A stretch of 45,684 nucleotides of DNA from Delftia tsuruhatensis NBRC 16741 (GCF_001571325.1 NZ_BCTO01000071.1:1-45684), one strand, 5' to 3'. Counted from the stretch's first letter, positions 32,449 through 41,345 are shown. Made by a program: numbers and translations. Notes: a model not told the origin generated them from the letters alone.

Positions 32449-33399
32449 GTGCTGTCCGTCCTGCTGATCACCTTCCCCTTCTTCGCTCTCGTGGCCTGCG
32501 GCTTCGCAGCCACCTGGCGTGGCGTGCTGCCGCAGGCGGCGATACCGGGGCTCAACGCCTTCGTGCTGTATTTCGCGCTGCCCTGCATGCTGTTTCGCTT
32601 TGGCGCGCAGACGCCGATCGCGCAACTGCTGGATGTGGGCGTCTCCGTGGTCTACCTGCTGTGCGCGCTGCTGATGGTGGGCGCCACCGTGGCGCTCACG
32701 CTGCGGCGCGTGGGCTGGAACGATGCGGCCTTCGGCGCGCTGGTGGCCGCCTTCCCCAATACCGGCTTCATGGGCGTGCCCATGCTGGTGGCGCTGCTGG
32801 GTGAGCGTGCGGCGGGCCCGGTCATCGTCACCATGGCCATCGACATGGTGGTGACCACCTCGCTGTGCATTGCGCTGTCGCGCCTCGGAATGCCGGGCGG
32901 GCACGGTGTGACGGTGGCATTGCGCCGCGCGCTGGCGGGCATGGCCTCCAACCCCATGCCCTGGTCCATCGTGCTGGGCGCAGTGGCGTCGGCGGCAGGC
33001 TGGACGCTGCCCGGCCCCATCGACCGCACCGTGGCCATGCTGGCGGGCGCGGCCTCGCCCGTGGCGCTGTTCACCATAGGCGCCGTGCTGGCGCGCTCGC
33101 AGATGAACAGCCATGAGCGCGTGGCCGCGCGCGACTACGTGCCCATCGCGCTGGCCAAGCTGCTGCTCCATCCGCTGCTGGTCTGGGCCGTGGCCCGCGC
33201 GGCCATGGCGCTGGGCCTGCCGCTGGGTGAGGAGGCCTTCGTGGCCCTGGTGCTGCTGGCCGCACTGCCCAGCGCCAGCAATGTCTCGCTGCTGACCGAG
33301 CGCTTCGGTGCGCATGGCGGGCGGGTGGCCCGCATCATCCTGGTGTCCACGGTGCTGGCCTTCCTGAGTTTCTCGGGTGCCGTGGCGTTGATGGCCTGA
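32449..33399 (+). CDS. AEC family transporter (auxin efflux carrier-like / MdcF type)
   Basis: The 316-residue protein begins at a GTG at 32449, the only start that opens cleanly with the first helix (LSVLLITFPFFALVACGFA). About ten membrane helices follow in two inverted halves, with the conserved features YFALPCMLFRFGAQTP in helix 2, FPNTGFMGVPMLVALLG in helix 4 and the second-half counterpart PSASNVSLLTERFG. Bacterial members export or import small carboxylates such as malonate or malate. The substrate cannot be read from the sequence. It stands alone between a terminator and the next operon. Confidence 0.85.
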   Translation: MLSVLLITFPFFALVACGFAATWRGVLPQAAIPGLNAFVLYFALPCMLFRFGAQTPIAQLLDVGVSVVYLLCALLMVGATVALTLRRVGWNDAAFGALVAAFPNTGFMGVPMLVALLGERAAGPVIVTMAIDMVVTTSLCIALSRLGMPGGHGVTVALRRALAGMASNPMPWSIVLGAVASAAGWTLPGPIDRTVAMLAGAASPVALFTIGAVLARSQMNSHERVAARDYVPIALAKLLLHPLLVWAVARAAMALGLPLGEEAFVALVLLAALPSASNVSLLTERFGAHGGRVARIILVSTVLAFLSFSGAVALMA

Positions 33400-33465
33400 G
33401 CAGGTCCGAGCGGCAGGACTGGGCAGGCCCGGTCAGTCCAGGCCTGTCGGCAGGCTGGCGCTCTC

Positions 33466-33471
33466 TACAAT
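33466..33471 (+). promoter_or_regulatory. Possible -10 element of the lipid A modification operon
   Basis: TACAAT sits 37 bases before the ATG at 33508. No good -35 hexamer is visible. Similar ACAAT/GAAT-then-GCGCC patterns occur just before several other starts in the window. Confidence 0.35.
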
Positions 33472-33507
33472 CGCGCCCATGTTTTTTCACCACCTCGACG
33501 GGATTGC

Positions 33508-35127
33508 ATGAAACCCTCCCCCTCTGCCCTGGCCGGCGCTCCCACGGGCGCGGGCCTGCTCTGGATGGTGACGCTGGCCTGCCTGCTCTGGGCCCTGGTG
33601 TCCTGGCTGGCCAATGGCAACCTGGACGGCTACCACGACATGCTGGAGAACTATGCCTGGTCCCAGCCGCTGCAGCTGGGCACGCACAAGCACCCGCCGT
33701 TCTTCGCCTGGGTGGTCGGCCTGTGGTTCATGGTGTTTCCGCAGAACGACGCCTTCTACCGCCTGCTGTCCTATGCCAATGTGGGCGTGGGCCTGTGGGG
33801 TGTCTATGTGCTGGGCCGGCGCCTGGGGCTGGCGCGCCTGGCGCCGCTGGGGGCGCTGCTGCTGCTGTGGTGCTTCCCGTATACGACGCTGGCCGGCAAG
33901 TTCAACGCCAACAGCCAGCTGCTGTCCCTGTGGCCCTGGGCGGCGGCCCTGCTGCTGGCCAGCTGGCAGGAAAAGGGTGTGCGGGGCCTGGCCTTCAGCG
34001 TGGCCCTGGGCGTGGTCTCGGCCGCCTGCATGCTCAGCAAGTACTACAGCGGCGTGTTCCTGGCCGGTTTTCTGCTGCCCATCCTCCTGGTTCGCGAAGG
34101 TCGCCAGTGGCTGCTCACTCCCAGTCCCTATGTGGCGCTGGCAGCCTTTGGCCTGGCGCTGGCGCCGCATGTGGCCTGGATTGCCCACCACCAGTGGGTG
34201 ACGCTGGGCTATGCCATGGACCAGGGCGGCGGGCAGGTGGTGTGGAGCTATGTGCTGCGCTTTGCGCTGGCGCCCATCTTCTACTGGCTGCCGGCCTGGC
34301 TGGCCGTGTGCCTGGTGTATGGCTTCATGCAGGCCCGCCAGCAAGGCGGTGGCTGGCTGCGCTGGAGCGCGCGCTTTCTGCGCCGCAGCTGGGCCTGGCA
34401 GGGGCGGGGCGACACCTTGTTCTGGCTGGCCCTCATGCCCTGGCTGACGACGCTGGGCTTTGGCGCCACCGGCGTGGTGGAGCTGTCCACGCCCTGGGCC
34501 ATTCCCATCGGCTATGCCTTCGTGCTGCTGTGGCTGCGCAACCTGGACGCCGAGGCGCCTGCCGCGACGCAGGCCGCCCTGGCCGCGCTGCGCCGCGCCT
34601 GGTGGCCGAGCCTGGCCGTGGTGCTGGTGATTGGCGTGGCCGCGGGTTGGGGCAATGCGCGAAAGAGCAGCTCCGACTACTACCGGCCCGCGGCCGATGC
34701 GGCCCAGGCCATCGTGCTGTCCTGGAACCAGCGCCACCCGGAGCAGCCGCTGCAGTGGGTGGGCGGCGACTGGGCGGAAAACGCCATGCTCTCCTTCTAT
34801 GCACAGCCGCATCTGCGCACCATCCCCGGACTGCCCGACAGCGAATATGCGCGTGTGCTGGCGCTGCCGGACTGGCGCCGCCAGCCCGGCCTGCTGCTGT
34901 GCCCGCGCGGCCCCGTGGCCGGCGAGCCCGGGCCGACCGCGAAATCGCGCGATTGCGAGCGGCAGGCGCAGGCCTGGCTGGCGAAGCTGGGCCTGCCGCA
35001 GGAGCCGCGTGTGCTCACGCTGCAACGCTCGGGCTGGCGTTTTCCTGTGCCCACACCTTATGCGTATGCGGTTTTTGATGTGTTGCCGCGCGCGGGCAGC
35101 CAGCCCGCTGACAATGCTGGCCTATGA
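33508..35127 (+). CDS. ArnT-like lipid-linked glycosyltransferase (GT39/GT83; LgmB-like)
   Basis: The 539-residue integral membrane protein has about 11-12 helices and a C-terminal periplasmic domain from about 390. The N-terminal periplasmic loop carries the GT-C catalytic pattern with Asp44 and Glu47 (YHDMLENYAW) and GTHKHPPFFAWV just after, as in ArnT and protein mannosyltransferases. It should transfer a sugar from undecaprenyl phosphate to a lipid or glycan acceptor on the periplasmic side. With the three overlapping downstream genes, the best model is amino-sugar addition to lipid A phosphates, as by LgmB of Bordetella. It shares ATGA with the next gene. Confidence 0.8.
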   Translation: MKPSPSALAGAPTGAGLLWMVTLACLLWALVSWLANGNLDGYHDMLENYAWSQPLQLGTHKHPPFFAWVVGLWFMVFPQNDAFYRLLSYANVGVGLWGVYVLGRRLGLARLAPLGALLLLWCFPYTTLAGKFNANSQLLSLWPWAAALLLASWQEKGVRGLAFSVALGVVSAACMLSKYYSGVFLAGFLLPILLVREGRQWLLTPSPYVALAAFGLALAPHVAWIAHHQWVTLGYAMDQGGGQVVWSYVLRFALAPIFYWLPAWLAVCLVYGFMQARQQGGGWLRWSARFLRRSWAWQGRGDTLFWLALMPWLTTLGFGATGVVELSTPWAIPIGYAFVLLWLRNLDAEAPAATQAALAALRRAWWPSLAVVLVIGVAAGWGNARKSSSDYYRPAADAAQAIVLSWNQRHPEQPLQWVGGDWAENAMLSFYAQPHLRTIPGLPDSEYARVLALPDWRRQPGLLLCPRGPVAGEPGPTAKSRDCERQAQAWLAKLGLPQEPRVLTLQRSGWRFPVPTPYAYAVFDVLPRAGSQPADNAGL

Positions 35128-36128
35128 CCGAATTGCATGCTGACATTGCTCCGGCCGCTCCCAAGGGAATGCTGCCGCGTGCGCCGCTGCGGCTGAGCTG
35201 CGTGGTGCCGGCCCACAATGAAGAGGGCAACCTGGAGGCGTTCCTGCGGGCCCTGGACGCGACCGTGCGCACGCTGACGCCCGACTACGAGCTGATCGTC
35301 GTCAACGATGGCAGCCGCGACGCCACGCACGAGATCGCGCTGCGCATGGCGCAGGAGCTGCCCGTGCGCTACCTGGCGCTGTCTCGCAACTTCGGCAAGG
35401 AGGCGGCCCTGTCGGCCGGCATAGACCATGCGCGCGGCAATGCCGTGGTGCTGATCGATGCCGACTTCCAGCATCCGCTGCAGATGCTGCCCCAGATGTG
35501 CGAGCTGTGGCAGTCCGGCTACGACATGGTCTATGGCGTGATCGCCGACCGGGGCGCCGAAAGCGGCGCCAAGCGGGTGGGCACCAACCTGTTCTACCGG
35601 CTCATGAATGCCGGCAACCTGGTGAAGATCCCGCCCAATGCCGGCGACTTCCGCTGGCTGGACCGCTGCGTGGCCGACGCGCTCAAGGCCCTGCCCGAGA
35701 GCCACCGGTTCATGAAGGGCCTGTACGCCTGGGTGGGCTTCAAGGCGGCGGCACTGCCGTTCGTGCCGGCCGACCGCACGGCCGGGGCGTCCAGCTTCAA
35801 TTTCCGGCGCCTGGGCTCGCTGGCCCTGCTGGGGCTGACCTCGTTCACCACCTTGCCGCTGCGCGTGTGGAGCATCGTGGGCGGGATGATCTCGCTGGCG
35901 GCCCTGCTCTACGGGCTGTGGATCACCATGGAGACGCTGATCTTCGGCAACCCGCTGGACGGCTGGCCTACGCTGGCGGCCAGCATCATGCTGTTCTCGG
36001 GCGTGCAGCTGATGTCCATCGGCATCCTGGGCGAGTACATCGGCCGGATCTATGACGAGGTCAAGCGCCGTCCCACCTATCTGCTGGCGCGCGACGAGGA
36101 CCGCAGCCCGCTGGCGCCGCGGGAGTAG
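35124..36128 (+). CDS. Polyprenyl-phosphate glycosyltransferase, GT2 (ArnC/GtrB/LgmA-like)
   Basis: The 334-residue protein has a GT-A domain in residues about 18-240 (VVPAHNEEGNLEAFLRAL, ELIVVNDGSRDATHEIA, NFGKEAALSAGIDHARGN) and the metal-binding region LIDADFQHP, where the family usually reads DADLQDP. Two C-terminal membrane helices (about 250-280 and 288-310) are followed by GEYIGRIYDEVKRRPTYLL, typical of GtrB/ArnC proteins. It should load a nucleotide-activated sugar, probably an N-acetylhexosamine, onto undecaprenyl phosphate at the inner face. It overlaps the ArnT-like gene by 4 bases and lies 2 bases before GtrA. Confidence 0.88.
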   Translation: MTELHADIAPAAPKGMLPRAPLRLSCVVPAHNEEGNLEAFLRALDATVRTLTPDYELIVVNDGSRDATHEIALRMAQELPVRYLALSRNFGKEAALSAGIDHARGNAVVLIDADFQHPLQMLPQMCELWQSGYDMVYGVIADRGAESGAKRVGTNLFYRLMNAGNLVKIPPNAGDFRWLDRCVADALKALPESHRFMKGLYAWVGFKAAALPFVPADRTAGASSFNFRRLGSLALLGLTSFTTLPLRVWSIVGGMISLAALLYGLWITMETLIFGNPLDGWPTLAASIMLFSGVQLMSIGILGEYIGRIYDEVKRRPTYLLARDEDRSPLAPRE

Positions 36129-36130
36129 CC

Positions 36131-36553
36131 ATGCACGATGTGATCGCGCAGCTGCGCCGCCTGCCGCAGGCGCTGCAGTTCGTGCTGGTGGGCGGCTGCG
36201 CGGCCGCCACGCACCTGGCCGTGGTCGCCCTGCTGGTGCAGCTGGCGGGCATGGCGCCGCTGCATGCGAATGTGCTGGCCTTTCTCGTGGCCTTCGTGGT
36301 CAGCTACAACGGCCATGCGCTGTTCACCTTCGTGCAGACCCAGGCGCGTGGCCGGGCCGTGGTGGCCAAATACTTCGCCGTGGCCTGCGTCTCCTTCGTG
36401 GCCAATGAGCTGCTGTACTGGGCGGCCCTGCACTGGCTGCACTGGCACTATTTCTGGAGCCTGGCCCTGGTGCTGGTGCTGGTGGCGGTGGGCACCTTCG
36501 TCCTGGCCAAGTTCTGGGCCTTTGCGGCCCCCGGACGCAAGGAATCCCCATGA
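36131..36553 (+). CDS. GtrA-family membrane protein (probable lipid-linked sugar flippase; LgmD/ArnEF role)
   Basis: The 140-residue protein is four membrane helices with short loops: FVLVGGCAAATHLAVVALLV, then ANVLAFLVAFVVSYNGHALF with the conserved Asn-Gly-His region, then AVACVSFVANELLYWAAL, and VLVLVAVGTFVLAKFWAF. This is the GtrA fold. Family members are thought to move undecaprenyl-phosphate-linked sugars across the inner membrane. It lies between the GT2 gene (2-base gap) and the deacetylase (4-base overlap), so it should act on the sugar lipid made by the GT2 enzyme. Confidence 0.85.
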   Translation: MHDVIAQLRRLPQALQFVLVGGCAAATHLAVVALLVQLAGMAPLHANVLAFLVAFVVSYNGHALFTFVQTQARGRAVVAKYFAVACVSFVANELLYWAALHWLHWHYFWSLALVLVLVAVGTFVLAKFWAFAAPGRKESP

Positions 36554-37413
36554 ACACCATGCCTGCCATAAACGGGGAGAAGTCCCCGGCCAGAACCGTC
36601 GTCCTGTGCGCCGACGACTATGCGCTGCACCCCCTGGTCGACGACGCCGTGGAGCAGCTCACGCTGCAGGGCCGGCTGTCGGCCACCAGCTGCATGACCA
36701 CCTCGCCGCACTGGAGGCAGGCGGCCAGGCGCCTGCCCGCGCTGCGCCCGCGCCTGTCGCTGGGCCTGCACTTCAACCTGACCGAAGGCCACGGCCTGCA
36801 GCCCGCCGCCGGCATCGGTGCCGTGATCGCGCGCGCCTATGCCGGTGCACTCGGCGGCGGCGCCATGCGCGACGCCTGGCGCCGCCAGCTCGACGCCTTC
36901 GAGGACGCGCTGGGCATGGCCCCCGACTTCATCGACGGCCACCAGCACGTGCACCAGCTGCCCGGCGTGCGCGCCGCGCTGGTGCAGGAACTGCGCCAGC
37001 GCTATGGCGACAACGCCGACGACCTGCCCTGGGTCCGCTCCACCACCCCGGCCGGCCAGCTCTGGCGCGACCCCAAGGCCGCCATCATCGCCCTGCTCGG
37101 CGGCTGGACCACCACCCGCCGCCTGCGCCGCCAGGGCGTGCCGCTCAACCACGGCTTCGGCGGCGTCTACGCCTTCGACCAGCCCACGCCCGAAGGCTAT
37201 GGCCGCCACATGGCCCAATGGCTGGCCCAGCTGCAGCCCGGCAGCCTCATGATGTGCCACCCCGCCACCGCCCCCGTCCAGGGCGACGCCATAGGCGCCC
37301 AGCGCGCCGTCGAATACGCCTACCTGCGCTCCGACGCCTTCGCCCAGGCCCTGGAACAAGCGCACTGCCACATCGCCCAAGGCCCCCTCACCCCGCTGTT
37401 CACAACGAACTAA
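36550..37413 (+). CDS. YdjC/ChbG/HpnK-type carbohydrate deacetylase (NaxD/LgmC-like)
   Basis: The 287-residue protein has the YdjC metal-dependent deacetylase motifs: CADDYALHPLVDDAV with the two Asp at residues 21-22, LGLHFNLTEGHG with its metal-ligand His, and IDGHQHVHQLPGVR. In Francisella NaxD, a YdjC member, removes acetate from undecaprenyl-phosphate N-acetylgalactosamine before transfer to lipid A, and Bordetella has a related enzyme. Its place as last gene of this four-gene overlapping operon fits the same job rather than chitooligosaccharide or hopanoid metabolism. Its third-base usage is strongly C-rich near the end, but otherwise like the neighbours. Confidence 0.82.
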   Translation: MNTMPAINGEKSPARTVVLCADDYALHPLVDDAVEQLTLQGRLSATSCMTTSPHWRQAARRLPALRPRLSLGLHFNLTEGHGLQPAAGIGAVIARAYAGALGGGAMRDAWRRQLDAFEDALGMAPDFIDGHQHVHQLPGVRAALVQELRQRYGDNADDLPWVRSTTPAGQLWRDPKAAIIALLGGWTTTRRLRRQGVPLNHGFGGVYAFDQPTPEGYGRHMAQWLAQLQPGSLMMCHPATAPVQGDAIGAQRAVEYAYLRSDAFAQALEQAHCHIAQGPLTPLFTTN

Positions 37414-37430
37414 GAAGCAGCAATAGAAAA

Positions 37431-37455
37431 GGCCCGGCCAAAAATGGACCGGGCC
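37431..37455 (+). terminator. Hairpin terminator after the deacetylase gene
   Basis: Stem GGCCCGG/CCGGGCC, extended by CCA/TGG past a one-base bulge, around an A-rich loop, 17 bases past the stop. There is no T run, but the repeat element follows directly. Confidence 0.5.
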
Positions 37456-37460
37456 ATGTG

Positions 37461-37607
37461 GGCGCAGCGCAAAAAACCGACGAGGCCCAAAGCAAGGGAC
37501 AGCAAGCAAGGGCCGCCCCGCAGCGAGGCTGTCGTCCCCCTCCCCCGCGAAGCGGGTAGAGAGGCGCCGTGCCACGGGGGGAAGGCGCGCCAGCGCCTCA
37601 GGGGGTG
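37461..37607. repeat. Dispersed intergenic repeat, copy 2
   Basis: It is homologous to 4021-4162 over nearly its whole length in the same orientation, with small indels (for example CCCCCGCGAAGCGGG for CCCGCGTAGCG). It too lies between the 3' ends of convergent genes. It stops 4 bases before the asparaginase stop codon, so it does not enter that gene. Confidence 0.75.
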
Positions 37608-37611
37608 CCTA

Positions 37612-38748
37612 TCAATACTCCCAGAAGATGCGCTGCAGCTGCTTCGTGTCCTGCGTCTTGGTCAGGGCCACGGCGGCCAGCAGGCGGGCCTTCTGCGGGT
37701 TCAGGTCATGGGCGACGACCCAGTCGTACTTGTCGTCGGGCTGCTCGGCGTTGCGCAGCACGAAGCCGGCCGGCACGCGCGAGCTGCGCACCACGATCAC
37801 GCCCTTTTGGCGCAGTTCATTGAGCTTGGGCACGATGCGGTCGGCCACCGAGCCGTTGCCCGTGCCGGCGTGCACGATGGCCTTGACGCCGGCCTTGCCC
37901 AGCGCGTCGATGGCCGTGGCGGGCACGTTGCCGTAGCCGTAGACGATGTCCACGGCGGGCAGGTCGGTGATCTGCTCGATGTTGAACTCGCTGCCCCTGG
38001 TGTGGCGCTTGACGGGGGCGCGGAACCAGTAGGTCTTGCCCTCGACCACCATGCCCAGCGGGCCCCACTGGCTGGAGAAGGCATTGGTCTTGATGTTGGT
38101 GAGCTTGGCCACATCGCGCGCGGAGTCGATGTTGTCGTTCATGCTGACCAGCACGCCCTTGCCCGCCGAGTCCTTGGAGGCGGCCGTGGCCACGGCGCCC
38201 AGCAGGTTCAGCGCGCCGTCGGCCGAGATGGCCGTGCCGGGGCGCATGGAGCCGACCATGACGATGGGCTTGTCGGTGGGCACCACCAGGTTCAGGAAGT
38301 AGCCGGTCTCCTCCAGCGTGTCCGTGCCGTGGGTGACGACGATGCCGTCCACGCCGGGCTGCTTGGCCAGCTCGTTGACGCGGCGTGCCAGCGTCAGCAG
38401 CTCCTTGTTGGTGAAGCTTTCGGATGCGATCTGGAAGACCTGCTCGCCAGAGACGTTGGCGATGTTGCTCAGCTCGGGCAGGCCGGCCAGCAGCTTGTCC
38501 ACGGGGACCTTGGCGGCCGTGTAGGTGGCGCTGTTGACGGCGCTGGCGCCCGCGCCGGCAATGGTGCCGCCCGTGGCCAGGACGACCACATGGGGCTTGC
38601 CGGCCTGTGCGGCGGGAGCGGGTGCAGGGGCGGTCGCCGCGGCGGGCGCTGCGGCTGCGGGGGCCTGGCTGGCGCCGGGCTGGGACGCGCAGCCTGCCAG
38701 CGCAAGCGCGACGGCCATCAAGGTCATACGGAAGGGGGTGAACGGCAT
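37612..38748 (-). CDS. Type II L-asparaginase with lipoprotein signal
   Basis: The 378-residue protein starts at the ATG ending at 38748 (AGGAG 7 bases upstream). The signal ends in a perfect lipobox LAGC at about Cys20, followed by a 30-residue Ala/Pro/Gln linker and then the asparaginase domain. Both active-site threonine motifs are present: ATGGTIAG and HGTDTLEET. Also seen are GSMRPGTAISADG and the lysine-containing ARDVAKLTN, plus the C-terminal HAGTGNGSVAD and SSRVPAGFV. It should hydrolyse asparagine, perhaps also glutamine, to the acid plus ammonia. The usual periplasmic enzyme has a plain Sec signal, so membrane anchoring here is unusual. A CAGCC/GGCTG hairpin at 38779-38793 lies in the leader. 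Confidence 0.9.
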   Translation of the reverse strand: MPFTPFRMTLMAVALALAGCASQPGASQAPAAAAPAAATAPAPAPAAQAGKPHVVVLATGGTIAGAGASAVNSATYTAAKVPVDKLLAGLPELSNIANVSGEQVFQIASESFTNKELLTLARRVNELAKQPGVDGIVVTHGTDTLEETGYFLNLVVPTDKPIVMVGSMRPGTAISADGALNLLGAVATAASKDSAGKGVLVSMNDNIDSARDVAKLTNIKTNAFSSQWGPLGMVVEGKTYWFRAPVKRHTRGSEFNIEQITDLPAVDIVYGYGNVPATAIDALGKAGVKAIVHAGTGNGSVADRIVPKLNELRQKGVIVVRSSRVPAGFVLRNAEQPDDKYDWVVAHDLNPQKARLLAAVALTKTQDTKQLQRIFWEY

Positions 38749-38971
38749 GTATCGCTCCTGGAAAGGCATTGAATGATCCAGCCTTGTGGGCTGAATGCGG
38801 CACGATGCAATAAACATGCCCCGCCTGCATCAGCGCAAATCCCGATGGGAGCCGTGCGGCGGATGCGCTAAAAGCGCTTCCGAAAAAGGAGCGGTGAACG
38901 CTTTGTGGGATTGCACCAAAGGCCTGAAAGGCTTGGGGTTTTTTGGGGCCGTTCCAGAGGCTGTGCCACGT

Positions 38972-41173
38972 TCAGATGGCCAGCGGGTCCACGTCCACCA
39001 GCCAGCGCACCAGGGCGCGGTGCTCGGGCTGTGCCCTGATCCAGTGCAGATGCGCCTGCCAGGCCCAGAGAAAGCGCAGCAGGGCGGGCCGCTGTGCCGA
39101 CTCGATCAGCATCTGCGCCCGCTCCACATTGGCCACGCGCTGGACGGACATGGGAATGGGCGGGTAGAGAAACACATCGTCCACATGGGGCAGGCCGGCC
39201 TGGCGCGCGGCTTGGGCGGCGGCGGCCAGAAAGGCCTGGGCGGCCTCCTGGCTGCGCGCATCGGCCCGCACGATGGCCTGGAAGGCAAACGGCGGCATGC
39301 CCGCATCGCGCCGCTCGCGCAGCTGGCGCGCCGCAAAGGCTGGGTAGTCGTGCGAGCGCAGCGCGGTGTAGACGGGATGGGACGGGTCGTGCGTCTGTAT
39401 CCACATCTCCGGATGGCTGCCCTGGGCGGCCACGTAGTGCGCGTCGCGCCCTGCGCGGCCGGCCGCCTGCATCAGCAGGCTGAACAGGCGTTCGGGCGCG
39501 CGGTAGTCGCTGGAAAACAGCGCACTGTCGGGCTGCACGGCGGCCACCAGGGTGATGCGCCGGAAGTCATGGCCCTTGGCCACCATCTGGGTGCCGACCA
39601 GCACGTCGATGTCGCCGGCATGCACCTGGGCCAGCTGCTCCTCCAGCGCGCCCTTGGCGCGCGTGGTGTCGGCGTCTATGCGCGCCACGCGGGCGGGCTC
39701 GCGGTCGGGGCGCTGCACGTTGCGCAGCAGGCGGGCCAGTTCTTCCTCCAGCTGCTCCGTGCCCTTGCCCAGCGGCAGGATGTCGGGATTGCCGCAGCCG
39801 GGGCAGGCCATGGGCACGCGCTGGGTGTAGCCGCAGTGGTGGCAGCGCAGCGTGCGGTCGGCCTTGTGGAAGACCTGGTGGGCACTGCAGTGCGGGCAGT
39901 CGCTTTTCCAGCCGCAGTCGGCGCAGAACAGCACGGGCGCGAAGCCGCGGCGGTTGAGCAGCACCAGGCTTTGCTCGCCGCGCTGCACACGCTCGGTGAT
40001 GGCATCGATCAGCGGCGGCGAGAACACGGCCTTGCGCGGCTGCTGGCCCATGTCCACCAGGCGCACGCGCGGCAGGGCGGCCGCGCCGATGCGGCTGGGC
40101 ATGTGCAGGCGCAGGTAGCGGCCGCCCTGCGGCTCGTCGGCATTGGGCGGGCGGCTGGCGTGCCAGCTCTCCAGCGAGGGCGTGGCGCTGCCCAGGATGA
40201 CCTTGGCGCCGGTATCGCGCCCGCGCCAGATGGCCAGGTCGCGCGCCGAGTAGCGTGCGCCTTCCTGCTGCTTGTAGCTGGCGTCGTGCTCCTCGTCCAC
40301 CACGATCAGCGACAGCCCCGGCAGGCTGGCGAACACCGACATGCGCGTGCCCAGCACGATGCGCGCCGTGCCCGTGTGTGCCGCCAGCCAGCTCTTGAGC
40401 CGCTGCGGGTTGGTCATGCCGCTGTGCATGCTGACCACGCAGGCCGCGCCGTACTGCGGCGCAAAGCGCGCCAGGAAGCGCTGCTCCAGCTGGGGCGTGA
40501 GATTGATCTCGGGCACCATCACCAGCACCTGGGCGCCGGGGTCGGCATCCAGCGCGGCCTGGGTGGTCCTCAGGTAGACCTCTGTCTTGCCGCTGCCCGT
40601 GCTGCCGTAGAGCAGGAAGGGGCCGGGGTGGGCGGCGATCTGCGTGAAGACGTCGGCCTGCTCGGCGCTGAGGACGATGGGGGGAATGTCTGCGGCGGCC
40701 GGGGCCGGTGCGAGCGCTGATGCAGGCGCAGCGCCAGGCGCCGGTTGCGCCTGTTCCGCCTTTGCAGCCTTGGCCGCTCTCTTCGCCGCGGCCTTGGTCG
40801 GCCTGAGCCGGCGCGCCAGTTGCTCGGCCGTCATGTCGCGCAGCTGCGGCGGCAGGGCCGTCACGGCGATCTCGCCCACGCTGCGCTGGTAGTAGTAGGC
40901 GGCGAAGGCCACCAGCCGCCGCCAGGCCGCCGGCAGCGGCGCGATGCCCTCCAGCACGGCGCAGATGGCGCGCAGCTCCACGCCTTCGGGCACGGCGGGC
41001 GGCTGGGCCGGCGCGTCCCAGACCACGCCCAGCAGTTCCCGGCGTCCCAGCGGCACGCGCACCAGGGTGCCCGGCTCCAGCGGCTGCTCGCAGGTGTAGC
41101 TCAGCAGATCACCCACGGCGCTGTGCGCCGGCGTCTGGACGGCGACATGGACGGTATGGGCGGGAAGGGGCAT
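38972..41173 (-). CDS. priA: Primosomal protein N' (replication restart helicase PriA)
   Basis: The 733-residue protein starts at the ATG ending at 41173 (MPLPAHTVHVAVQTP, a typical N-terminus). It has the DNA-binding N-terminal domain with YTCEQPLEPGTLVRVPLGRR, an Ala/Lys/Pro-rich insert at about 135-175, then Walker A GSTGSGKTEVYL, the DEEH box VVDEEHDASYK, GSATPSLES, and the zinc-binding cysteines (CADCGWKSDCPHC, CHHCG, CPGCG). The second helicase lobe has GTQMVAKGHDF and MQAAGRAGR. It recognises stalled forks and reloads DnaB. It is monocistronic, and a DnaA box lies 164 bases upstream. Confidence 0.96.
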   Translation of the reverse strand: MPLPAHTVHVAVQTPAHSAVGDLLSYTCEQPLEPGTLVRVPLGRRELLGVVWDAPAQPPAVPEGVELRAICAVLEGIAPLPAAWRRLVAFAAYYYQRSVGEIAVTALPPQLRDMTAEQLARRLRPTKAAAKRAAKAAKAEQAQPAPGAAPASALAPAPAAADIPPIVLSAEQADVFTQIAAHPGPFLLYGSTGSGKTEVYLRTTQAALDADPGAQVLVMVPEINLTPQLEQRFLARFAPQYGAACVVSMHSGMTNPQRLKSWLAAHTGTARIVLGTRMSVFASLPGLSLIVVDEEHDASYKQQEGARYSARDLAIWRGRDTGAKVILGSATPSLESWHASRPPNADEPQGGRYLRLHMPSRIGAAALPRVRLVDMGQQPRKAVFSPPLIDAITERVQRGEQSLVLLNRRGFAPVLFCADCGWKSDCPHCSAHQVFHKADRTLRCHHCGYTQRVPMACPGCGNPDILPLGKGTEQLEEELARLLRNVQRPDREPARVARIDADTTRAKGALEEQLAQVHAGDIDVLVGTQMVAKGHDFRRITLVAAVQPDSALFSSDYRAPERLFSLLMQAAGRAGRDAHYVAAQGSHPEMWIQTHDPSHPVYTALRSHDYPAFAARQLRERRDAGMPPFAFQAIVRADARSQEAAQAFLAAAAQAARQAGLPHVDDVFLYPPIPMSVQRVANVERAQMLIESAQRPALLRFLWAWQAHLHWIRAQPEHRALVRWLVDVDPLAI

Positions 41174-41336
41174 GGGAAGAAAGCGGGGCCTGAAAACGCT
41201 GGCGCCGCAGGGCACGAACAGCGGCAACAAAGCCGCCAAGCATAAGCCTTGGGCAGCGTCCGAGGCGTGGGAAGCGGCGTTCTACACCAGACATCCCGGG
41301 CGGTGGCTACGGGTTTCTGGGTATATCGTCAATTTC

Positions 41337-41345
41337 TGTGGATAA
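41337..41345 (-). promoter_or_regulatory. Perfect DnaA box
   Basis: TGTGGATAA is the exact reverse complement of the consensus TTATCCACA. It sits upstream of priA in the AT-rich intergenic region, so DnaA could influence priA or be titrated here. Confidence 0.55.

Noticed and set aside
38918..38948. Hairpin followed by a T run (ACCAAAGGCCTGAAAGG… TTTTTT) as a plus-strand terminator
   Set aside because: No plus-strand gene ends here, the stem is bulged, and on the priA strand the T run is on the wrong side.
38795..40720. Open frame of 641 codons opposite priA
   Set aside because: It is antisense to a well-supported gene, with biased composition and no recognisable domain.
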